Of a stretch of 47,432 bases of DNA, positions 7,143 to 13,390 are shown piece after piece. The stretch comes from Rhodospirillaceae bacterium (GTDB taxonomy: Bacteria > Pseudomonadota > Gammaproteobacteria > Steroidobacterales > Rariloculaceae), in the NCBI GenBank assembly GCA_024638465.1, contig JAHEKF010000023.1, positions 1 through 47,432 on the forward strand, written 5' to 3'. Positions within the stretch are counted from its first letter, which is position 1. Each line of letters begins with the position of its first letter. Both the position numbers and the translations under genes were made by a program. Under the pieces are notes generated by a model, which did not search any database, was not told the DNA's origin, and worked only from the letters and a program-made list of their open reading frames with translations.

Positions 7143-9526
7143 TGGCGATATTCGACACGGATGGCAGCATCGATTCGGCGCTCCTGGCGACGATCGGCAC
7201 CGCGGTTCCGCGCAAGGAAGATGCGCGTCTGCTTACGGGGCGGGGTGAGTTCACCGACGACTTCGCTGCCGCCGATCAGCTTCATGCGAGCTTCGTGCGG
7301 TCGCCTTATCCGCATGCGGTCATTCGGAACATCGCGACCGAGGCGGCGCTGGCCATGCCGGGTGTCGTGGCGGTCTTTACCGGCGCTGATTGCCGCCGCG
7401 ATGGTGTCGGTGCTGTCCCGCACAACCCGGTCCCGTCGACACGCGCCGATCTGAAGCTGACCGCGAGCGATGGAGGACCGATTTTCGAGGGTCCGCAGGT
7501 ACCGCTGCCCGAGGACAAGGTTCGCCACGTCGGTGAAGCTGTCGCAATGGTTGTTGCTGAATCGCTAACGCAGGCCGTCGATGCGGCAGAAGCGGTCGAT
7601 GTCGACTTCGAGCCGCTCGCTGCCGTCACCGAAAGCACCGAGGCCGCGAAGCCCGCAGCACCAGTCGTCTGGGAAGAAGTTGCCGACAACGTGTGCTGCG
7701 ATACGACCTTCGGCGACGTCGCTGCGACGGATGCCGCCTTCGCGCGGGCGGCGCACGTGTTCGCGATGGAGTTCCATGTAAGCCGGGTCGCGGGCACACC
7801 GCTCGAGCCGCGTGCCGCTCTCGCCGAATACGACCGCGAAACCGGCAGATATACGCTGTACGCCGGGAGCAACGGCGCCGTCCGCCATAAGCAGCAGATC
7901 GCCGCGGCCCTGCGGATCGATCCGGAAGCGCTCCGCATCATCTGTCGTGACGTTGGCGGCAACTTCGGTACCAAGAATCGTGTCTATATCGAGTTTCCGC
8001 TCGTTCTCTGGGCCGCGCGGCGTCTCGGCAGGCCGGTCAAATACCGGGCGACACGTTCCGAATCGTTTCTGAGTGACGTACAGGGACGCGATCTCGTCAC
8101 GCGCGTGGAAATTGCGTTGGCGGAGGATGGCCGGTTCCTGGCTTATCGTGCCGACAACATCAGCAATGTGGGTGCCCGCGTGATCTCGCTGTCGCCGCTC
8201 GGCAAGGGGATCGGGCTCGTCACCGGAAGTTACGCGTTCGAAGCAGCGACGGCGCGTGCGCGCGCCGCGTTTACGAACACGGTCCCGACCCAGGCCTATA
8301 GGAGCTCGGGTCGCCCCGAGGTCATTCACGCACTCGAGCGTCTGATCGATACGGCGGCTCATGAACTGGGACTCGACCCGATCGAGTTGCGCCGCCGGAA
8401 TCTGATCCCGGCCGCGGCGATGCCCTGTGAAAATCCCCTCGGACTGACCTACGACAGCGGTGAGTACGAGGCCAACATGGACAAGGCGCTCGAGCTTGCC
8501 GACTGGGCGGGATTCCCGCAGCGGCGAGAGGAAGCGTCAGGACGCGGCCGCAGGCGCGGAATCGGCTTCGCCAACTATGTGGAGTCGTCGATCGGCGCGC
8601 CGGGCGAACGCGTTACGCTTCGAATCCTTGCCGGCGGCACGGTCGAAGCGGTCGCGGGAACGCAGCCGACGGGGCAGGGCCAGGAAACCACTTTCGCGCA
8701 GGTTGTCGCCGATCTTCTCGGCATACACCCCGAGTCGGTCAATGTGATCCTCAGCGATACGGACATCGTCCGCCGCGGCGGCGGTTCTCACTCCGGCCGG
8801 TCGATGCGGCATGCGGGCACGGCGTTCTGCCTTGCCGCAGACGAACTCATCGAGCGGGGAAGGCGAATAGCCGCGGTCGTACTCGATACCGATGCCGACC
8901 GGGTCGGGTTTGCGTCGGGCTGTTTCGAGCATGAGGGCGACTCGATCGACTGGTTCGAGCTCGCCGGCCGCGCAGCACAGGTCGCTTTACCCGATGAGCT
9001 CGAACACGGCCTCTATGTCGCCAGGGACAATGAGATGCACACGCCGGTCTTTCCCAATGGCTGCGCGGTTTGCGAGGTGGAAGTCGACCCCGAGACCGGA
9101 TTCACGAAAATCTGCCGCTATGTCGCGGTTGACGACGTCGGGCGGGTCATCAATCCGCAGATCGTCGATGGCCAGACCCACGGTTCGATTACGCAGGGTG
9201 TCGGGCAGGCGTTGTGGGAGCGATGCGTCGTCGATCCGGATTCGGGGCAGCCGTTGACGGGGTCGCTGATGGACTACCCGATCCCGCGCGCGGACGAACT
9301 GCCGACGTTCATCACGGCCGTGAACGAAGTGCTTTCGCCGACCAACCCCCTGGGTGTGAAGTCCGCGGGGGAGGGCCCGACCACTCCGGCACTTGCGGTC
9401 GTCGTGAACGCGATCGTCAACGCGCTGCGCGATCTCGGCGTCGACGATATCCAGATACCGGCGACGCCGTATCGAGTCTGGCGCGCGATTCAGGACGCAG
9501 CAGCGGCTGAAGAGAGAAGCAGGTGA
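7142..9526 (+). CDS. Xanthine dehydrogenase-family molybdopterin-binding large subunit, cytoplasmic type
   Basis: The 794-residue protein starts at GTG 7142, with GAGGACG upstream. It lacks any export signal. It has the N-terminal a/b hammerhead domain (ARLLTGRGEFTDDF through about residue 160) and the molybdopterin domain with VGGNFGTKN (about residue 270), AYRSSGRPE (about 385) and the invariant catalytic glutamate E744 in KSAGEGPTTPA. The aerobic CO dehydrogenase signature AYRCSFR is absent, so it is not a true CoxL. Family members hydroxylate carbon next to nitrogen or oxidise aldehydes, passing electrons through a [2Fe-2S] subunit and usually an FAD subunit. Neither partner gene adjoins it. 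The nearest [2Fe-2S] gene is 3.4 kb downstream beside the second molybdenum subunit. The stop overlaps the next gene by four bases (GTGA). Confidence 0.92.
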   Translation: MAIFDTDGSIDSALLATIGTAVPRKEDARLLTGRGEFTDDFAAADQLHASFVRSPYPHAVIRNIATEAALAMPGVVAVFTGADCRRDGVGAVPHNPVPSTRADLKLTASDGGPIFEGPQVPLPEDKVRHVGEAVAMVVAESLTQAVDAAEAVDVDFEPLAAVTESTEAAKPAAPVVWEEVADNVCCDTTFGDVAATDAAFARAAHVFAMEFHVSRVAGTPLEPRAALAEYDRETGRYTLYAGSNGAVRHKQQIAAALRIDPEALRIICRDVGGNFGTKNRVYIEFPLVLWAARRLGRPVKYRATRSESFLSDVQGRDLVTRVEIALAEDGRFLAYRADNISNVGARVISLSPLGKGIGLVTGSYAFEAATARARAAFTNTVPTQAYRSSGRPEVIHALERLIDTAAHELGLDPIELRRRNLIPAAAMPCENPLGLTYDSGEYEANMDKALELADWAGFPQRREEASGRGRRRGIGFANYVESSIGAPGERVTLRILAGGTVEAVAGTQPTGQGQETTFAQVVADLLGIHPESVNVILSDTDIVRRGGGSHSGRSMRHAGTAFCLAADELIERGRRIAAVVLDTDADRVGFASGCFEHEGDSIDWFELAGRAAQVALPDELEHGLYVARDNEMHTPVFPNGCAVCEVEVDPETGFTKICRYVAVDDVGRVINPQIVDGQTHGSITQGVGQALWERCVVDPDSGQPLTGSLMDYPIPRADELPTFITAVNEVLSPTNPLGVKSAGEGPTTPALAVVVNAIVNALRDLGVDDIQIPATPYRVWRAIQDAAAAEERSR

Positions 9527-10437
9527 CGACGAGCCTCGATCTCATCGCCTTCCCGGGTGCGCCCAATCTGCCGATATTTACCGCGATCGAGAAAGGCTTT
9601 TTTGCGGCTGCCGGTGTCGAGGTCAATCTGGAAACGACGCCGAGTTCGGCCTACCAGATCGAGTCGCTGGCAGCCGGGCGCTTTCAGATCGGGGCCACGG
9701 CTTTCGACAATGTGGTCGCCTATCGGGAGGGTCAGGGAGCCGTCCAGCTCGCGGAAACTCCGGATCTTTTCGTGTTCCTCGGTGCAACGCAGCTCGAGCT
9801 GTCCCTGGTCGTATCCCCCGACGTAGCGTCGTTCGACGACCTGCGTGGGCGGTCGCTGGCGCTCGACGCGCTCGGGACGGGGTTCGCGTTCGTGCTCTAT
9901 GAAATGCTGCGCCGCGCCGGGCTCGGGGAGGGCGACTACGAGGCCGTTGCCGTCGGCGCCACACCGCAACGCTGGGAGTCGGTCAGGACCGGAGCCCATG
10001 CGGGAACGCTGACGATAGAACCGTTCACGAGCGTGGCCATCGCCAACGGTTTCCGCGTTCTGGCGAGCAGTCGCGACCTGTTCGATCGGTATCAGGGCGG
10101 GATCTTCACGGCCAGTGCGGGCTGGGCCTCGCAGCATCGAGAAGCACTCGACGGATTCGTCCGCGGTTATCTCGAAGGACTGTCCTGGACGCTCGATGCG
10201 GCGAACTATGCCGACGGCGTCGATCGCCTGCGGCGCAATATGCCCGCGATCAAGCCCGGCGTCGTCGACGCCGTCATGGCGAAGATGCTCGCGGAGGAAA
10301 CGGGCCTGACGCCCGGCGGCCAGGTCGATGCGGCCGGCATGAAGACGGTCCTCGAGCTGCGCAGCCGCTACGGACGACCGCGGCGTGAACTCGACGACGC
10401 GGAGGTTTATCTGGAGCGCCGTTATCTGCCGCGATAG
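9523..10437 (+). CDS. NMT1/THI5/SsuA-like substrate-binding-fold protein without signal peptide
   Basis: The 304-residue protein starts at GTG 9523, overlapping the molybdenum gene by GTGA. It resembles ABC-type binding proteins of the SsuA/NMT1 class: residues 5-35 (LIAFPGAPNLPIFTAIEKGF), then a ligand-site run ending GRFQIGATAFDNVVAY and a hinge segment FDDLRGRSLALD. Unusually the sequence begins directly at the mature fold. There is no signal peptide or lipobox, and no permease or ATPase gene nearby. It should therefore be cytoplasmic. It could bind a pathway intermediate, or be an enzyme built on this fold as in menaquinone MqnA/MqnD and yeast Thi5. The Thi5 cysteine cluster is not seen. 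It ends the first operon. Confidence 0.78.
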   Translation: MTTSLDLIAFPGAPNLPIFTAIEKGFFAAAGVEVNLETTPSSAYQIESLAAGRFQIGATAFDNVVAYREGQGAVQLAETPDLFVFLGATQLELSLVVSPDVASFDDLRGRSLALDALGTGFAFVLYEMLRRAGLGEGDYEAVAVGATPQRWESVRTGAHAGTLTIEPFTSVAIANGFRVLASSRDLFDRYQGGIFTASAGWASQHREALDGFVRGYLEGLSWTLDAANYADGVDRLRRNMPAIKPGVVDAVMAKMLAEETGLTPGGQVDAAGMKTVLELRSRYGRPRRELDDAEVYLERRYLPR

Positions 10438-10534
10438 CGATTGATAAATAAGTTTAAAAATAAATTGTAACTGACGGAAATTAAATGAAAAAAATACCTC
10501 ATATTTTCGTCGCCCGGGAGGATGCAAGGGTGGA
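10438..10534. other. AT-rich intergenic patch upstream of the thiamine-enzyme operon
   Basis: In otherwise very GC-rich DNA, about 10441-10510 is dominated by A and T, with several A-runs (for example the seven-A run near 10490). It lies immediately upstream of the best promoter in the window. It may act as an UP-element or curved, H-NS-type silencing region. I see no hairpin followed by T-run, so it is not an obvious terminator for the gene before it. Confidence 0.5.
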
Positions 10535-10563
10535 TTGGCAAACCCGTCCGCACGTTCTATGCT
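10535..10563 (+). promoter_or_regulatory. Predicted sigma70-type promoter of the thiamine-enzyme operon
   Basis: TTGGCA at 10535-10540 (five of six bases to the -35 consensus), a 17-base spacer, and TATGCT at 10558-10563 (four of six to the -10) form a good promoter. Transcription should start near 10570, ahead of the GGGGG ribosome site and ATG 10600. This also argues against an upstream ATG at 10522 as the start of the gene. Confidence 0.6.
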
Positions 10564-10599
10564 GGCGACTCTGCGCAACCGTTTAGTCTCGGGGGAAAC

Positions 10600-12549
10600 A
10601 TGGCAAAGGAAGACAGGCCCGAAGGCGTCAATCGCCGCGAATTTCTGACCACCGCATCGGCCGGCGTCGCGGCTGCAGCGCTCGCGAAACCCGCGGCCGC
10701 GCAGGACGCCAGCGCGCGAATGGCTGCCGCCACGCCGCCGAGCGCGGCGATGGAGGCCATGGAGAACGACCCGCCGGAGGGTTACAGCGCCGCAGAGGCC
10801 AGCGAGTACTTCGTCAAGCATCCCGGCTCCGACTTCATGGTCGATGTCATCAAGGACCTGGATTTCGAGTACATCACGACGAATCCGGGCTCGAGTTTCC
10901 GCGGAATCCACGAATCGATCGTCAACTACGGCGGCAACGCCAGTCCCGAGCTGCTGACCTGTCCGCACGAAGAGCAGGCGATCGCGATGGCGCATGGCTA
11001 TACGAAAGCCGCAGGCGGCAAGCCGCTCGCAGTGCTCTGTCACGGAACGGTTGGTCTCCAGCACGCATCGATGGCGATGTATAACGCCTGGTGCGACCGG
11101 GCGCCGATGGTCGTTCTCGGCGGCAATCACTACGACGCAACGGAGCGTCGTACCGGCGTCGAATGGTCGCATTCCGCGCAGGACGCCGCGCGCGTCGTCC
11201 GCGACTACACGAAGTGGGACGACACGCCGATGTCGCTGCAGCACTTCTCCGAATCGATGGCCCGGGCCTACAAGATCGCGATGACACCACCGATGGGGCC
11301 GACGGTTGTCATCATCGACGGGCATCTTCAGGAAGCCGAAATGCACGGTACGCCGCCGACGATTCCCGGCGTCGCGCCAACGCGTCCGCCGCAGGGTGAT
11401 ATCACGGCGCTCGAAGAGGCGGCTCGATGGCTTACCGAAGCGGAGAGCCCGGTCATTGTCGTGGACCTGATGGCGCACGATCAGGACGGTGTTGACGCAC
11501 TGATCGAACTGGCCGAAGCGTTGCAGGCGCCGGTCGTCAATCAATCGGGGCGGATGAATTTCCCGAATAATCACTATCTGTCGCAAGGTGCGGGGGTCGT
11601 CGCCCAGGCGGATGTCATTCTGGGCCTGGAGCTCTACGACACCTGGGGAACGCTGAATACGTTACGTGATCGCGTTCACCGGGATCACCAGCGCATAGCG
11701 CGTCCGGACGCCCGCGTCATCGACATCGGCGTCAAGGATCTGTTCACGAAGTCGAATTATCAGAGCTTTCAGCGCTACAACCGCGCCGATCTTTCGATTG
11801 CCGGAGACGCGCAGGCGACGCTGCCGACGCTGACGGAACAAGTTCGCCGGCAGATGTCGAGCGCACGACAGGCCAGCAATGCCTCGCGGGAGGCGCGCTG
11901 GCGTTCCGCACACGACCAGGCCAAGGCCGCCTCGCGCGACGCGGCGCGATACGCATGGGACGCGAGCCCGATCAGCACGGCGCGCCTCTACGCAGAGCTT
12001 TGGCAACTGATCAAGGATCGCGACTGGGCGCTGGTGTCGGACGACAGCCAGCAGAGCCGCTGGGCGCGGCGCCTGTGGACGATCGATCGCCACTATCAAC
12101 ACATCGGCCGTTCCGGTGGCGCCGGCCTCGGTTACGGTGCGCCGTCGGCCGTGGGCGCCGCATTGGCGCATCGTGCGGAAGGACGGCTGCCGATCAACGT
12201 GCAGCGTGACGGCGATCTGATGTACGTCCCGGGCGTGCTCTGGACCGCGGCTCACCACGAGATACCGTTGCTGACCGTGACCCACAATAACCGCGGCTAC
12301 CATCAGGAGTTCATGCATTTGCAGCGCATGGCCGCGCGCCGTCAGCGCGGTATCGACGGCAGTTCGCACGTCGGTAACGAACTCAATAACCCGGCGCCCG
12401 ATTTTGCGAAGATCGCTTCGGGAATGGGTGTCTGGTCCGAAGGGCCGATCACCGAGCCTGGTGATTTGCGCGCGGCGCTTAGCCGCGCGCTCGACGTCGT
12501 CGATCAGGGCGAGCCCGCCTTCGTGGACTGCGTCTGTCAGCCGCGCTAG
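10600..12549 (+). CDS. Tat-exported thiamine-diphosphate-dependent enzyme (acetolactate synthase/benzoylformate decarboxylase-like)
   Basis: ATG 10600 follows GGGGG and gives 649 residues. The N-terminus is a twin-arginine signal (NRREFLTTASAG, then an alanine-rich stretch ending AAAQD), so the folded protein should be exported to the periplasm. The PYR domain has catalytic E124 in CPHEEQAIAMAHGY. A central domain follows. The PP domain has the cofactor motif around D537 and N563-N564 (RDGDLMY ... LLTVTHNNRGYHQE). The first glycine of the usual GDG is R536. The family decarboxylates or joins 2-oxo acids using thiamine diphosphate and is nearly always cytoplasmic, so a Tat-exported member is remarkable. 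It heads an operon with a cytochrome c and an exported molybdenum hydroxylase. The reaction is unknown; decarboxylase, carboligase or oxidase chemistry are all possible. Confidence 0.88.
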   Translation: MAKEDRPEGVNRREFLTTASAGVAAAALAKPAAAQDASARMAAATPPSAAMEAMENDPPEGYSAAEASEYFVKHPGSDFMVDVIKDLDFEYITTNPGSSFRGIHESIVNYGGNASPELLTCPHEEQAIAMAHGYTKAAGGKPLAVLCHGTVGLQHASMAMYNAWCDRAPMVVLGGNHYDATERRTGVEWSHSAQDAARVVRDYTKWDDTPMSLQHFSESMARAYKIAMTPPMGPTVVIIDGHLQEAEMHGTPPTIPGVAPTRPPQGDITALEEAARWLTEAESPVIVVDLMAHDQDGVDALIELAEALQAPVVNQSGRMNFPNNHYLSQGAGVVAQADVILGLELYDTWGTLNTLRDRVHRDHQRIARPDARVIDIGVKDLFTKSNYQSFQRYNRADLSIAGDAQATLPTLTEQVRRQMSSARQASNASREARWRSAHDQAKAASRDAARYAWDASPISTARLYAELWQLIKDRDWALVSDDSQQSRWARRLWTIDRHYQHIGRSGGAGLGYGAPSAVGAALAHRAEGRLPINVQRDGDLMYVPGVLWTAAHHEIPLLTVTHNNRGYHQEFMHLQRMAARRQRGIDGSSHVGNELNNPAPDFAKIASGMGVWSEGPITEPGDLRAALSRALDVVDQGEPAFVDCVCQPR

Positions 12550-12558
12550 GAGCCGGGA

Positions 12559-12903
12559 ATGAAAACGACAAAGACATTGCTGTCGATATTCACCGCTCTG
12601 CTGCTGGCGCAAGCCGGGAGCGCCGTCGCGCAGGACACGGCCGACGAAGGCCGCGAGCTCTACATGGCGAATCAATGCTGGCAGTGTCACGGTTTCGAAG
12701 GCCAGGGTGGGGCGGCCGTGCGGATCGCGCCAACGGTCTACCCGTTCGAGGCGTTCGCGCAGTTCGTCAGGCACTCGAATCTGATGCCGGCTTATTCGCC
12801 GAATGTGTTGAGCGATGAGCAGCTAAGGCAGATATTCGAGTACGTGCGGACGATGCCCGAACCGCCCGCGCTCGAGGACATACCCGAGCTGTCCGATCTC
12901 TGA
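12559..12903 (+). CDS. Small exported class I cytochrome c
   Basis: The 114-residue protein has a cleavable signal (about residues 1-24, ending SAVA), one haem-attachment motif C40-W-Q-C43-H44, and a probable distal ligand M76 in NLMPAYSP. The C-terminal helix (LSDEQLRQIFEYVRTMPEP) is typical of small class I c-type cytochromes. After maturation it is a periplasmic one-electron carrier. It starts nine bases after the thiamine enzyme gene and ends nine bases before the [2Fe-2S] gene. It is therefore the natural electron acceptor for the exported molybdenum hydroxylase encoded next, handing electrons to a terminal oxidase or bc1 pool. Cytochromes encoded beside isoquinoline- or aldehyde-oxidoreductase-type enzymes play this part. 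Confidence 0.92.
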   Translation: MKTTKTLLSIFTALLLAQAGSAVAQDTADEGRELYMANQCWQCHGFEGQGGAAVRIAPTVYPFEAFAQFVRHSNLMPAYSPNVLSDEQLRQIFEYVRTMPEPPALEDIPELSDL

Positions 12904-12912
12904 GGCGTTTCG

Positions 12913-13386
12913 ATGGCGACGATTACACTGACGGTCGACGGCAGCGAGCATACGATCGATGCGGATGCTGCGATGCCGCTGCTGTATGCGCTTCGAGACG
13001 ATCTGGGCCTGAACAATCCGCGTTTCGGCTGCGGTCTGGCGCAGTGCGGCGCCTGTACGGTGCTTATCGACGGGCAGCCCATCCGCTCCTGCGTGACACC
13101 GGTCGGTGCGGCGCAAGGCGCGATTACGACGCTGCAAGGGCTTGCGACAGACGGCGAGCCACACCCCGTGCAGCAGGCTTTCATCGATGAACAGGCGGCA
13201 TTCTGCGGCTATTGCATCAACGGTTGGATCCTCTACGCCGTCGAGCTGCTGGAGCGCAACGACAACCCGTCCGACGCCGAGCTCAGGCAGGCATTTGCCG
13301 GACTGAAGTGCCGCTGCGGCGCGCATTCCGCCATCCTCAGAGCCGTAAAACGTGCGGCCGGGGACATTCGCAGCCGGAGGGCATAG
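12913..13386 (+). CDS. [2Fe-2S] subunit of molybdenum hydroxylase (IorA/CoxS type)
   Basis: The 157-residue protein carries both family clusters: a plant-ferredoxin-type site with C40, C45, C48 and C60 (FGCGLAQCGACT), and the C-terminal helical site with C98, C101, C133 and C135 (CGYC and CRCG). It matches the small subunit of isoquinoline 1-oxidoreductase-like enzymes and is of the usual length. It has no signal peptide. If it works with the next gene's product it must be carried through the Tat system as a folded hitchhiker. The following gene starts four bases after its stop, supporting a heterodimer. It might also serve the cytoplasmic molybdenum subunit encoded at 7142, which has no small subunit of its own. 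Confidence 0.94.
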   Translation: MATITLTVDGSEHTIDADAAMPLLYALRDDLGLNNPRFGCGLAQCGACTVLIDGQPIRSCVTPVGAAQGAITTLQGLATDGEPHPVQQAFIDEQAAFCGYCINGWILYAVELLERNDNPSDAELRQAFAGLKCRCGAHSAILRAVKRAAGDIRSRRA

Positions 13387-13390
13387 CGCG

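Noticed and set aside
7142..9526. Aerobic CO dehydrogenase large subunit (CoxL)
   Set aside because: The CO-specific loop AYRCSFR is absent (AYRSSGR instead) and no coxM/coxS genes adjoin.
10536..10551. Sigma54-like GG...GC element
   Set aside because: The spacing between GG and GC is 11 rather than the required 10 bases; a sigma70 promoter fits better at the same place.
9490..11586. 698-residue open frame on the minus strand
   Set aside because: It is antisense to the binding-fold and thiamine-enzyme genes, has an arginine/histidine-heavy composition with no domain, and spans the operon promoter. Such shadows are common in GC-rich DNA.
11662..12774. 370-residue minus-strand open frame
   Set aside because: Antisense to the thiamine enzyme and cytochrome genes, whose motifs are clear in the other strand; no motif or ribosome site.
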